This document shows, piece after piece, positions 16,619-26,246 of a stretch of 64,000 nt of DNA. Both the position numbers and the translations under genes were made by a program. This DNA is from Amycolatopsis vancoresmycina (GTDB lineage Bacteria > Actinomycetota > Actinomycetes > Mycobacteriales > Pseudonocardiaceae). The notes beneath the pieces are model-generated. The model was not told the origin of the DNA, did not search any database, and was given only the letters and a program-made list of their open reading frames with translations. How positions within the stretch are numbered: the stretch's first letter is position 1; every line of letters begins with the position of its first letter. The stretch covers positions 62,001 through 126,000 of the forward strand of contig NZ_JNYY01000001.1 of assembly GCF_000716785.1 (NCBI RefSeq), read 5' to 3'.

Positions 16619-19606
16619 ATGACCGACACGAAGGAATGGACGTTCCCGGCCTCGTTCGGGCAGGAGCGGATCTGGCTGTCCAACCAGCTCGACCCGGCGT
16701 CCCCGGTGTACAACCTCCCCTGCCAGGTGCGGCAGGACCTCCCCCTCACCGAAGGGCAGTGGCGGGCCGCGCTCGGCGTGGTCGTCGGGCGCCACGAAGC
16801 CCTGCGGACCACCTTCCGGATGGACGGCGCCGACCTCGTCCAGGTGGTGCACGCCGACGTCCCGATCGGGTTCGAGGTGCACGACCTGCGCGGCCTCCCG
16901 GACCGGGAGGCGCGCGCGACCGAGCTGTCGGAGGCGATCGCCCGCCGCCCGATCCCGCTGGACACGGCCCCGCCGTGGCGGGCGCAGCTGTGCCGGCTCG
17001 CCGACACCGAGTGGCTGCTGACCTTCGTCGTGCACCACACGGTGTTCGACGCCGGCTCGGCCGTCGTCCTGGCCGCGGAGCTCGACGAAGCGTGCAACGC
17101 GGCCGCCGAGGGACGGCTGCCGAAGCTGCCGGACCTGGCCATCCAGTACCCCGACTACTCGGCATGGCAGCGCGGCCAGCTCCCGGCGGTCCAGGCGCAG
17201 CTGGACTACTGGCGCGAGCGGCTCGCCGGACTCCCGCCGGTGCACAGCCTGCCCACCGACCGGCCGCGGCCCGCGGAGTTCGGGTTCGACGGCGACCAGG
17301 TCGACTTCGCCCTGCCCGACGGCCTGCTCGACCGCGTCGGCGAGGTGGGCCGCACGCTGTCGGCGTCGCCGTTCATGGTGCTGCTCGCCGCCTACACCGC
17401 GGTGCTGTCCCGGCTGTCCGCGGCCACCGACGTCGTGGTCGGCGTGCCGGTCGCGGGCCGGGACCTGCCGGAGCTGGCGCCGCTGATCGGCATGTTCGTC
17501 AACCAGCTCGCCATCCGCGTCGACCTCGGGGGCGAGCCGTCGTTCGCCGGCCTGGTGGGCCGGGTCCGCACCGCGGTGCTGGACGCGATCGAGCACGGCC
17601 GGGTGCCGTTCCAGCTGGTCGCCGAGGCGGTCCGGCCCGAGCGCGACCCGGCCGTGCAGGCGGTCTACCAGCTCGGCTTCAACTTCATCCCCGACTCGGG
17701 CATCGAGCCGGTCCGCTACGCCACGGCCAAGGACGACGTCGCCATCGACCTGACCGCGGTGAACGGCCGCCTGCTCTACCGCACCGACCTGTTCGACCGG
17801 GCGACCGCGGAGTCCGTGGTGGACCGGTTCCTGCGGCTGCTGACGGCCGCCGTCGCGGACCCGGCCGTCGCGGTGGCGGACCTGCCGCTGCTGTCGGACG
17901 CCGAGCGCGTCCAGGTCCTGGACGAGTGGAGCGGTTCGGCCGCCGAAGACGCCCCACTGGTCGTCGCGTGCTTCGAAGAGCAGGTGCGGGCGACGCCGGA
18001 CGCCGTCGCCCTCGACCTCGGCGGGGTCCGGCTCACCTACGCCGAGCTGAACGCGCGGGCCAACCGGGTCGCGCACCGCCTCGGTGCCGGCGGCGTGGTC
18101 GGCGTGTGCGCCCCGAACTCCGCGGACCTGGTCGTGGGCATCCTCGGAGCGCTCAAGAGCGGCGCGGCCTACGTCCCCTTGGATCCGGCCAGCCCGGCTG
18201 CCCGGCAGGCCCTCGTCCTGGCCGACGCCGGGGCGCGGCTCGTGCTCACCGCCGGGGACGTGCCGCTCGACGGGGAAACCCTCGCGCTCGACGACCCGGC
18301 GGTGTGGTCCGGGTCGTCCGACGAGAACCCCGCGCGGCCGGGCCCGGACGACATCGCCTACGTCATCTACACCTCCGGCTCGACCGGGCGGCCGAAGGGC
18401 GTCCGGATCGGGCACCGGGCCCTGGCCACCTACCTGGGCTGGGCGCGCGAGGCGTACCCGAGCTTGACGGGCCGCGCGCTGCTGCACACGTCGGCGTCGT
18501 TCGACCTCACCGTCACGACGCTGCTCGGCCCGCTCACCGCCGGTGGGTCCATTGTGGATGCCGGACGGCCGGACTTCGTCAAGGCCACCCCGACGCACCT
18601 CGCTGTGCTGCCGGAGGAGTCCTACCCCACCGGAGACCTGGTCGTCGGCGGTGAGGCGCTGCTGGGCGAAGCCGTCCGGCCGTTCGCCGGGATCGCCGTC
18701 ACCAACGAATACGGCCCGACCGAGGCGACGGTCGGCTGCATCGCCCACCGCCTGGCGGGACCGGTCGACGGGCCCGTCCCGATCGGGCGCCCGGCCCCCG
18801 GCACCCGCGCCTACGTCCTCGACGACCGGCTGCGGCCGGTCCCGCCGGGCGTGGCCGGGCAGCTCCACCTCGCCGGCGCGCAGCTCGCCGACGGCTACCT
18901 CGGGCTGCCCGAACTGACCGCGGAACGGTTCCCCGACGGTCCCTTCGGGCGGATGTACGCCACCGGCGACCTCGCGCGCTGGCGTCGTGACGGCACCCTC
19001 GAATACCTCGGCCGGACCGACGACCAGGTCAAGCTGCGCGGGTTCCGGATCGAGCCGGGCGAGGTGGAAGCCGCCCTGAAGGAGCTGCCGGAGATCCGGG
19101 ACGCGGCGGTCGCGGTCCGCGAAGGAACGCTGGTCGGATACGTCGTCGGCACCGCGGACGGCGCGGCCGACGCGTTGCGCGTCACCCTGCCGGAGTACCT
19201 GGTGCCCACGGTGTTCGTCACCCTCGACGCGCTGCCGGTCGCGGCCAGCGGCAAGCTCGACCGGGCCGCCCTGCCGGACCCGCAGCTCGGCGGGGGCACG
19301 GAGTACGTGGCGCCGGGCACCGCGGCCGAAGAGCTGGTCGCCGAGGTCCTCGGCGAGCTCCTGGGCGTGGAGAAGCTCGGTGTGCACGACGACTTCTTCG
19401 CCCACGGCGGGAACTCGCTGCTGGCGATCCGCGCGATGGTCCGCATCCGCAAGCAGGTCGGCGTCGACCTGCCGGTGCGCGGGCTGTTCTCGTTCACCAC
19501 GGTGGCCGAGCTGGCCGCGGAGGTCGAACGGCGGCTGGCCGACGACCTCGACCGGCTCAGCGACGAAGAGGTCCGGGCCCAGCTGGCCGAAGGCGGCCCG
19601 GCGTGA
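16619..19606 (+). CDS. NRPS: C-A-PCP, asparagine-type code
   Basis: A 995-residue single module. The condensation domain (about 5-440) has HHTVFDA, so the Gly of the usual HHxxxDG is replaced by Ala (H140 and D144 retained). The A domain has TSGSTGRPKG, NEYGPTEA and SGKLDR. It is compact between the core motifs. The specificity residues read D-L-T-K-V-G-E-V-G-K, which belongs to the well-known Asn group. The carrier has S933 in GGNSLL. It follows the PKS stop by 10 nt with an AGGAG ribosome site. The position implies transfer of the polyketide-extended chain onto Asn (or a closely related residue). The stop overlaps the next GTG. Confidence 0.92.
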   Translation: MTDTKEWTFPASFGQERIWLSNQLDPASPVYNLPCQVRQDLPLTEGQWRAALGVVVGRHEALRTTFRMDGADLVQVVHADVPIGFEVHDLRGLPDREARATELSEAIARRPIPLDTAPPWRAQLCRLADTEWLLTFVVHHTVFDAGSAVVLAAELDEACNAAAEGRLPKLPDLAIQYPDYSAWQRGQLPAVQAQLDYWRERLAGLPPVHSLPTDRPRPAEFGFDGDQVDFALPDGLLDRVGEVGRTLSASPFMVLLAAYTAVLSRLSAATDVVVGVPVAGRDLPELAPLIGMFVNQLAIRVDLGGEPSFAGLVGRVRTAVLDAIEHGRVPFQLVAEAVRPERDPAVQAVYQLGFNFIPDSGIEPVRYATAKDDVAIDLTAVNGRLLYRTDLFDRATAESVVDRFLRLLTAAVADPAVAVADLPLLSDAERVQVLDEWSGSAAEDAPLVVACFEEQVRATPDAVALDLGGVRLTYAELNARANRVAHRLGAGGVVGVCAPNSADLVVGILGALKSGAAYVPLDPASPAARQALVLADAGARLVLTAGDVPLDGETLALDDPAVWSGSSDENPARPGPDDIAYVIYTSGSTGRPKGVRIGHRALATYLGWAREAYPSLTGRALLHTSASFDLTVTTLLGPLTAGGSIVDAGRPDFVKATPTHLAVLPEESYPTGDLVVGGEALLGEAVRPFAGIAVTNEYGPTEATVGCIAHRLAGPVDGPVPIGRPAPGTRAYVLDDRLRPVPPGVAGQLHLAGAQLADGYLGLPELTAERFPDGPFGRMYATGDLARWRRDGTLEYLGRTDDQVKLRGFRIEPGEVEAALKELPEIRDAAVAVREGTLVGYVVGTADGAADALRVTLPEYLVPTVFVTLDALPVAASGKLDRAALPDPQLGGGTEYVAPGTAAEELVAEVLGELLGVEKLGVHDDFFAHGGNSLLAIRAMVRIRKQVGVDLPVRGLFSFTTVAELAAEVERRLADDLDRLSDEEVRAQLAEGGPA

Positions 19607-22600
19607 CGACGATCGACGAAACGAGCAGCGCGGCCGCCCGCCGCGCGTTGCTGGAACAGCGGCTGCGGCGGCGCGCGGCGCCCGCCGCCACCATCACCGC
19701 GCGCCCGGCCGATGACCCGGTCCCGCTGTCCTACCAGCAGGAACGCGTCTGGTTCATGGAGCAGTTCGCGCCCGGGACCACGTCGTACCACATCCCGGTG
19801 CCGATCCGGCTCACCGGCCGCCTCGACACCGCCGTGCTGCAGGCCGCCCTCGACGCGCTCCCGGCGCGGCACGAGGCCCTGCGGATGCGGTTCCCGGCCG
19901 GGGACGACGGGCAGCCGTCCGTCCACATCGAACCGGTCGCCACTGTGCCCTTGTCCATTGTGGACGCGGGTAGTGAGGACGCGGCCCGGGCGGCGGTCGA
20001 CGCCGCCGCGGCCGAACCGTTCGACCTGGCCGCCGGGCCGCTGCTGCGCGCCACCCTGGCCCGGATCTCCGACGACGAGCACCTCCTCACGGTGTGCACG
20101 CACCACATCGTCGGCGACGGCTGGTCGGTCGACCTGCTCCTGCGCGACCTCGCGGCGCACTACCACGGCACGGCGGCTGCCCTGCCCGCGCTGCCCATCG
20201 GCTACGGCGACTTCGCGCACTGGCAGCGCCGGACGCTGACCGGCACCGAACTGGACCGGCAGCTCGACCACTGGCGGGCCGCGCTCGACGGCGTCGAGCC
20301 CCTGGAGCTGCCCGCCGACCACCCGCGGCCGGCGACCCAGACGTTCGACGGCGCCATCCACGAGTTCTTCGTGGAGCAGGACATCGTCCGCGCCCTGGGT
20401 GCCCTGAGCCGCGAGCACGGCGTCACGCTGTTCATGACGCTGCTGGCCGCCTACCAGGTCCTCCTCGCCCGGTACTCGGGACAGGACGACTTCGCCGTCG
20501 GGTCGTCGTCGGCCGGGCGCGGGCTGCCCGAGCTCGAAGGCGTGGTCGGCATGTTCATCAACATGCTCCCGCTGCGCGCCCAGCTGGCGGGCGACCCGAC
20601 CTTCGCCGAGCTGCTGGCCCGGACCCGCCGGCACGTGCTCGACGCGTTCGAGCACGCCGAGGTCCCGTTCGAGCGGCTGGTCAACGCCCTCGGCGTGCCG
20701 CGGGACGTGAGCCGCTCACCGGTGTTCCAGGCGATGTTCGTGCTGCAGAACTACGAGATGGGCCGGATGGGGGCGGCCGGAACGTCCGAAGTGGACTTCC
20801 GCTGGCTGCCGATGGACCTGCCCTCGACCCGGTTCGACTTCGAGTTCCACGCGATCGAGATCGAGTCCGGGTTGATCGGCAAGTTCGTGCACAACACCGC
20901 GTTGTTCGGCGCGGAGACCGTCGCGGGCATGGCCGGGCGCCTGGTGACGCTGCTGCGGTCGATCGTCGCCGACGCCACCCGGCCGGTGTCCGAACTGGAC
21001 ATCCTGGGCGACCAGCGCGACCTGGTCGTGAACCGCTGGAACGCCACCGCGGGCGAGATCCCGCCCGGCACGCTGCACTCGCTGGTCGAGGCCCAGGCCG
21101 CCCGGACGCCCGAGGCACCCGCGCTCACGTTCCGGGGCGAGTCCCTGTCCTATCGGGACCTGGACGGGCGCGCCAACCGGCTCGCCCACCGCCTGCGCGA
21201 GCTCGGCGTCGGCCCGGGCACCCTCGTCGGCGTCTTCGCGCAGCGGTCGTTCGAACTCGTCGTCGCGCTGCTCGGCGTGCTCAAGGCCGGGGGCGCGTAC
21301 GTGCCGCTCGACCCGGAGTACCCGGCCGACCGGCTCGCGTTCATGCTCGAAGACGCGGCCGCGCCGGTCGTGCTCACGCAGGCGGCGCTGCGCGGGACGC
21401 TCCCGCCGGGCGACGCCACGGTCGTCGTCCTCGACGACCTGACCGGGCCGGTCACGCCCGTGGAGCCCGTGGCGAGCGCGGACGACCCCGCGTACGTCAT
21501 CTACACCTCGGGCTCGACCGGACGGCCGAAGGGCGTCCCGAACGGCCACCGCGGCATCGTCAACCGCCTCGACTGGATGCAGCGCGAATACGGCCTCGAC
21601 GGCTCGGACGCGGTGCTGCAGAAGACCCCGGCGAGCTTCGACGTCTCGGTGTGGGAGTTCTTCTGGCCCCTGATGACCGGCGCCCGGCTGGTGCTCGCCG
21701 AGCCCGGCGGCCACAAGGATGCCGCCTACCTGCGGGAACTCCTCATCGGCGAGGGGATCACGACCGCGCACTTCGTGCCGTCGATGCTGACGTTGTTCCT
21801 CGCCGAACCGGGCAGCGAGGCGATCCCGGCGTTGCGGCGGGTCGTGTGCAGTGGCGAGGAACTGCCGCTGGACACCGCGCGCGAGTTCGTCCGGCGGCTG
21901 CCGCACTGCGAGCTGCACAACCTGTACGGGCCGACCGAGGCCGCGATCGACGTCACCGCCTGGCACTGCACACCCGAGGCCCTCGCCGAGGTCGCGTCCG
22001 TGCCGATCGGGGCGCCGATCCGCAACCTGCGGATCTACCTCCTCGACGAGCGCGGCAACCCGTGCCCGGTGGGTGTGCCCGGCGAGCTCCACATCGCCGG
22101 CGCCGGCCTGGCGCTGGGCTACCACAACCGGCCAAAGCTGACGGCCGAACGGTTCGTCACGGACCCGTTCCACGGCGGCCGGATGTACCGCACCGGCGAC
22201 CTCGCGCACTGGCGCGCCGACGGCACGATCGCGTTCCTCGGCCGCCTGGATCACCAGGTCAAGCTGCGCGGGCTGCGTATCGAGCTGGGCGAGATCGAGG
22301 CCCGGCTGCGGGAGCAGCCCGGGGTGGCCGACGCGGTCGTGCTCGTCCGGGAGGACACGCCGAGGGACAAGCGCCTGGTCGGGTACGTCGTCGGCGATGC
22401 CGACCCCGGCGCGCTGCGGACCGCGTTGAAGGAGACGCTGCCGGACTACATGGTCCCGCCGTCGTTCGTCACCCTCGATGCCCTGCCGCTGACCCCGAAC
22501 GGCAAGCTCGACCGCAAGGCGCTGCCCGCGCCGGTCGCGGCCCGCGACGCGAGCACGGCCCTGGTCGAGCCGTCGACGCCCCTGGAAGTCCTGCTCGCCG

Positions 22601-25002
22601 ACATCTGGCGGGACGTGCTCAAGGTCGACGAACTCGGCGTCGGCGACGACTTCTTCGACCTCGGCGGCCACTCGATGCTCGCCACCCAGGTCGTCGCCCG
22701 GATCGCGAAGGCCGGGCACCAGGCGGGCGTGATGGACCTGTTCCAGCACCGCACGATCCGCGAGCTGGCGGTCTTCCTCGACGGCGACCGCGACGACTCC
22801 GGACACCTGCTCTACGAGCTGACCAAGCCGGTCGCGAAGCCGACGCTCACCTACGTCTGCTTCCCGTACGGCGGCGGCAGCGCGATCGTCTACCAGCCCC
22901 TCGCCGACGCCCTGCCCGGCGGGTATTCGCTGTTCTCGGTGGCGATCCCCGGCCACGACGTCGGCCTGTCCGAAGAAGCGGTGCCGTTCGACGAACTGGT
23001 CGAGCGGCTGGCGGAGGAGGTCCTCGAGCGCATCGACGGCCCCCTGGCCATCTACGGCCACTGCGGCGTCGGCAACGCCCTCGCGGTCGGCGTCGCCCGG
23101 CGCTTGGAGGAGCGTGGCCGCGAGCTGGAGGTCGTCCACATCGGGGCGATCTTCCCGTTCGCGCGGATCAAGGGCGCGGTCGGGACGCTGCGCACGCGGC
23201 TGGAGAAGCTGCGCAGCAACCGGTACTACGCGAACTGGCTCAAGGGCATGGGCGTCGACACCGACGACCTCGACCCGGCACAGGCCGACCGGATCATCAG
23301 CAACATGCGGGCCGACAGCCGCGCCGCCGAGGAGTACTTCAGCGGACTGCTCGACGCCCGCGTCGCCAAGCTGCGCGCGCCGATCGTCTCGGTCGTCGGC
23401 TCGGAGGACCCGGTCACCGACTACTACGCCGAGCGCTACCGCGAGTGGGAGTTCCTCACCGACCGGACCGCCCTGGTCGTGCTGGACCAGGCCGGGCACT
23501 TCTTCCTCCGCTACCGCGCGGAGGAACTGGCGGAGATCCTCACTCGCGTGTACCCGGCGCTCGACGAGCCCGGTGACCTGCACGTCTCGGCCCGGGGCGA
23601 AGACGCGGGCTGGGCGGTGCACGACACGCACACGTCCACAGTGGACGAGAAGCCCGCGGTGCAGCCGAGCATGGCCCGGTTCGTCACGGTCACCGTCGGC
23701 CAGCTGGTCTCCTCGACGGGCTCGGCGCTGACTTCGTTCGCGGTGCCGATCTGGCTGTACACGAAGACCGGTTCGGTCACCGACCTCGGCCTGCTCTGGG
23801 CGCTGGCGCTGTTGTGCGGGGTGCTGGTCCTGCCGGTGGCGGGTGCCCTGGTCGACCGCGGCGACCGGCGTCGCATCATGATCGCGGCCAGCGCGATCGC
23901 CGGGGTCATCCAGCTTGCGCTGGCCTTGCTGCTGACGGCCGGGAACCTGCAGCTGTGGTTCCTGTACGTGCTGATCCCGCTCGGGTCGGTCGCCGGGTCG
24001 ATCCAGCGGATCGCCTACCAGTCGTCGGTGGCGCAGCTGGTGCCCAAGCAGTACCTCGGCCACGCGATGGGGCTGGCCCAGCTGTCCAACGGCTTCGCGC
24101 AGCTGCTCATGCCGGTGATCGCGGCCGGGCTCCTGGCCGCGATCCAGCTGTCCGGGATCCTGGTCCTCGACATGGCCAGCTACGTCTTCGCCATCGTCAG
24201 CCTGCTGTTCGTCCGGTTCCCCGACCTGCTCGGCTGGCGTCCGCGCGAACCGCTGCTGACGGCGATCGCGGGCGGGCTCAAGTACTCCTGGAACCACCGC
24301 GGCTTCCGCACGATGCTGCTGTACTTCGCGCTGGCGAACGTCTTCCTGGCGCCCGCGCTGGTGCTCGTCTCCCCGCTGGTGCTGTCCTTCGGCACGGTCA
24401 CCGAGGTCGCCCAGGTCGCCCTCGCCGAAGCCGTCGGCGCGGTGGCCGGCGGCATCGGCATGGCCCTGTGGGGCGGCCCGCGCAAGCGGCGGATGGTCGG
24501 CGTCCTGGCCGGCAACGTCGGCATCGCGTTGGGCAGCCTGGTGATGGGCCTGCGGCCGTCGCTGGCCGTCGTCGCGGCCGGGGTGTTCCTGCTGGCCGCC
24601 GCGATGGCGGTGTCCCAGGGCATCTACGCGACGCTGGTGCAGGTCAAGGTGCCGCAGCGCTACCACGGCCGGGTGTTCGCCATCAACCAGACGATCACCT
24701 GGTCCACCCTGCCGATCGGGTTCGCGGTGCTGGCGCCCCTGGCCGTCGGCTGGTTTTCGCCGCTGCTCGCACCCGGCGGCGCGCTGTCCGGGTCGGTCGG
24801 CACGGTTATCGGCACCGGCGAAGGCCGCGGTGTCGGGCTCGCTTACGTCGTCTACGCGCTCATCCTGCTGCTGATCAACGTCGGCGGGTTCGGCATCCGG
24901 CTGCTGCGCCGGTTCGACACCGAAGTGCCCGATTCGCTGCCGGACGACCTCGTCGGCGCGCAGGAACGGGAGCGCAAGCTCGCCGGGAAGGAGGCCGCGT
25001 GA
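19603..25002 (+). CDS. NRPS terminal module fused to exporter: C-A-PCP-TE-MFS
   Basis: A 1799-residue fusion. C domain: HHIVGDG with H168 and D172. A domain: code D-V-W-H-V-S-L-I-D-K, the classical serine code. Carrier: S1024 in GGHSML. Thioesterase (about 1085-1325): it resembles type II-like thioesterases at its start (FPYGGGS) but has cysteine C1154 in GHCGVG where serine is normal, with His in QAGHFF. A short linker leads to about 440 residues of a complete MFS transporter from Met1357, with the RGDRRR loop, hydrophobic segments and an EntS/MFS_3-like pattern. There is no ribosome site at Met1357 and the frame is continuous, so this is a true fusion. It should add Ser, release the product and export it from the membrane. 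Confidence 0.92.
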   Translation: MTTIDETSSAAARRALLEQRLRRRAAPAATITARPADDPVPLSYQQERVWFMEQFAPGTTSYHIPVPIRLTGRLDTAVLQAALDALPARHEALRMRFPAGDDGQPSVHIEPVATVPLSIVDAGSEDAARAAVDAAAAEPFDLAAGPLLRATLARISDDEHLLTVCTHHIVGDGWSVDLLLRDLAAHYHGTAAALPALPIGYGDFAHWQRRTLTGTELDRQLDHWRAALDGVEPLELPADHPRPATQTFDGAIHEFFVEQDIVRALGALSREHGVTLFMTLLAAYQVLLARYSGQDDFAVGSSSAGRGLPELEGVVGMFINMLPLRAQLAGDPTFAELLARTRRHVLDAFEHAEVPFERLVNALGVPRDVSRSPVFQAMFVLQNYEMGRMGAAGTSEVDFRWLPMDLPSTRFDFEFHAIEIESGLIGKFVHNTALFGAETVAGMAGRLVTLLRSIVADATRPVSELDILGDQRDLVVNRWNATAGEIPPGTLHSLVEAQAARTPEAPALTFRGESLSYRDLDGRANRLAHRLRELGVGPGTLVGVFAQRSFELVVALLGVLKAGGAYVPLDPEYPADRLAFMLEDAAAPVVLTQAALRGTLPPGDATVVVLDDLTGPVTPVEPVASADDPAYVIYTSGSTGRPKGVPNGHRGIVNRLDWMQREYGLDGSDAVLQKTPASFDVSVWEFFWPLMTGARLVLAEPGGHKDAAYLRELLIGEGITTAHFVPSMLTLFLAEPGSEAIPALRRVVCSGEELPLDTAREFVRRLPHCELHNLYGPTEAAIDVTAWHCTPEALAEVASVPIGAPIRNLRIYLLDERGNPCPVGVPGELHIAGAGLALGYHNRPKLTAERFVTDPFHGGRMYRTGDLAHWRADGTIAFLGRLDHQVKLRGLRIELGEIEARLREQPGVADAVVLVREDTPRDKRLVGYVVGDADPGALRTALKETLPDYMVPPSFVTLDALPLTPNGKLDRKALPAPVAARDASTALVEPSTPLEVLLADIWRDVLKVDELGVGDDFFDLGGHSMLATQVVARIAKAGHQAGVMDLFQHRTIRELAVFLDGDRDDSGHLLYELTKPVAKPTLTYVCFPYGGGSAIVYQPLADALPGGYSLFSVAIPGHDVGLSEEAVPFDELVERLAEEVLERIDGPLAIYGHCGVGNALAVGVARRLEERGRELEVVHIGAIFPFARIKGAVGTLRTRLEKLRSNRYYANWLKGMGVDTDDLDPAQADRIISNMRADSRAAEEYFSGLLDARVAKLRAPIVSVVGSEDPVTDYYAERYREWEFLTDRTALVVLDQAGHFFLRYRAEELAEILTRVYPALDEPGDLHVSARGEDAGWAVHDTHTSTVDEKPAVQPSMARFVTVTVGQLVSSTGSALTSFAVPIWLYTKTGSVTDLGLLWALALLCGVLVLPVAGALVDRGDRRRIMIAASAIAGVIQLALALLLTAGNLQLWFLYVLIPLGSVAGSIQRIAYQSSVAQLVPKQYLGHAMGLAQLSNGFAQLLMPVIAAGLLAAIQLSGILVLDMASYVFAIVSLLFVRFPDLLGWRPREPLLTAIAGGLKYSWNHRGFRTMLLYFALANVFLAPALVLVSPLVLSFGTVTEVAQVALAEAVGAVAGGIGMALWGGPRKRRMVGVLAGNVGIALGSLVMGLRPSLAVVAAGVFLLAAAMAVSQGIYATLVQVKVPQRYHGRVFAINQTITWSTLPIGFAVLAPLAVGWFSPLLAPGGALSGSVGTVIGTGEGRGVGLAYVVYALILLLINVGGFGIRLLRRFDTEVPDSLPDDLVGAQERERKLAGKEAA

Positions 25003-26246
25003 GCACCGTGGTGCTGATCAGGGAAGCCCGCGGGCACTGGGTCGGCGAGGTCGCCGCGGCGGTGCACGCGGCGGGCCACCGGGCGGTGCTGCTGGCGCCG
25101 CCGGTCGACGCGGCCGAACGTGTCTCCCTCGCCACGCTCGTGGACGAGGTGGTCGCGGTCGACGACGTCTACGACGCCGAAGCCGTCGCCGCGGCGATTC
25201 GCTCGGCCTACGGGACACCTGCCGCCGTGCTGACCGGCTCCGACGGGGCCATCGCGAGCACCGCCCGGGTCGCCGAGCTGCTCGGCGTGGCGCGGTGCCC
25301 GGCGTCGGTGTTCGCCCGGTGCGCGAACAAGTTCGCGGTCCGGGAAGTGCTGGGCGGACCCGCGTTCGCGTTGATCTCCTCGGCAGCGGAGGCCGCGGAG
25401 GTGGCGGCGCGGGTCGGGCTGCCGGCGATCGTCAAGCCGGTCAACGGGGCCGGGAGCAACCTCGTGCGGACGGTGTCCACTGTGGACGAGCTGGCGGCGG
25501 CGTACGAGCTGCTGGCCGCGCGGCTGCCCGAGTCCGCGGACCTGCGGTACCGCCGTCCACTGGGGACACTCGACCCGGCGAAGACGTTCCTCGTCGAAGG
25601 GTTCCTCGACGGGCCCGAGTACGCGGTGGACGTGCTCATCCGCGACGGCGTCGCCGAACCGGTCGAGATCCTCGACAAGCCGCTGATCGACGAGCGCAAG
25701 TTCGAGCTGGTGCTGTCCTGCCCGCCGGCCGGGCTCTCGGACGAACGGGCGGCGCTGGTCACCGCCGCGGCGTCCTCGGCCGTGCTCGCGCTGGGGCTGG
25801 ACAACACGGTCGCGCACGTCGAGGTCATCGACGACAAGCAGCGCGGCCCGACGATCGTCGAGGTCAACGCGGGCCGCCCGGCGGGTTCGATCATGCCGCT
25901 GCTGGCCAAGCTGCGCACCGGCATCGACGTGTTCGCCGAGCTGACCGCCCTCGCGCTGGGCGCGCCGCCGCCCGCGCGCGAGCCCGCGAAACTGCCGATT
26001 CCCCTCGCCATGCTGATCCTCTACGCGGCCGGGTCCGGCACCCTGACCGGGATCGGCGGCCTCGACGAAGTCGCCGCGCTGCCGGAGGTGATCGACGTCG
26101 TCACGACCGTCTCGCCCGGCCAGGTGCTCAGCGACGAGCAGGAGACGTACGCGGTCAACCTCGTCGTGGCCGGGTTCGCCGACCACGAGGACCTCGCGGC
26201 CCTGCACGCCGAAGCGAGCAAGCTGATCCGCCTGGAGGTCGTGTGA
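24999..26246 (+). CDS. ATP-grasp ligase 1
   Basis: A 415-residue ATP-grasp carboxylate-amine ligase. The N-terminal domain is Rossmann-like. The ATP-binding strand GLPAIVKPVNGAGSNLVRTV carries the ATP-contacting Lys. A segment FLVEGFLDGPEYAVDVL follows, and the metal-binding motif VEVNAGRPAG sits near residue 290. The family joins a carboxylate to an amine through an acyl phosphate; L-amino acid ligases such as BacD are relatives by motif. The GTG start overlaps the NRPS-MFS stop by four bases, so the enzyme belongs to the same operon. It probably ligates an amino acid to the peptide or builds a dipeptide precursor. It is a close paralogue of the next gene. Confidence 0.88.
   Translation: MSTVVLIREARGHWVGEVAAAVHAAGHRAVLLAPPVDAAERVSLATLVDEVVAVDDVYDAEAVAAAIRSAYGTPAAVLTGSDGAIASTARVAELLGVARCPASVFARCANKFAVREVLGGPAFALISSAAEAAEVAARVGLPAIVKPVNGAGSNLVRTVSTVDELAAAYELLAARLPESADLRYRRPLGTLDPAKTFLVEGFLDGPEYAVDVLIRDGVAEPVEILDKPLIDERKFELVLSCPPAGLSDERAALVTAAASSAVLALGLDNTVAHVEVIDDKQRGPTIVEVNAGRPAGSIMPLLAKLRTGIDVFAELTALALGAPPPAREPAKLPIPLAMLILYAAGSGTLTGIGGLDEVAALPEVIDVVTTVSPGQVLSDEQETYAVNLVVAGFADHEDLAALHAEASKLIRLEVV

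Noticed and set aside
12343..17142. Long open frame on the minus strand opposite the PKS and NRPS genes
   Set aside because: Its composition is that of a shadow frame; the plus strand carries intact catalytic motifs.
23671..25002. Separate MFS gene starting at the ATG 23671
   Set aside because: No ribosome site precedes it, and the NRPS frame runs through it without a stop.
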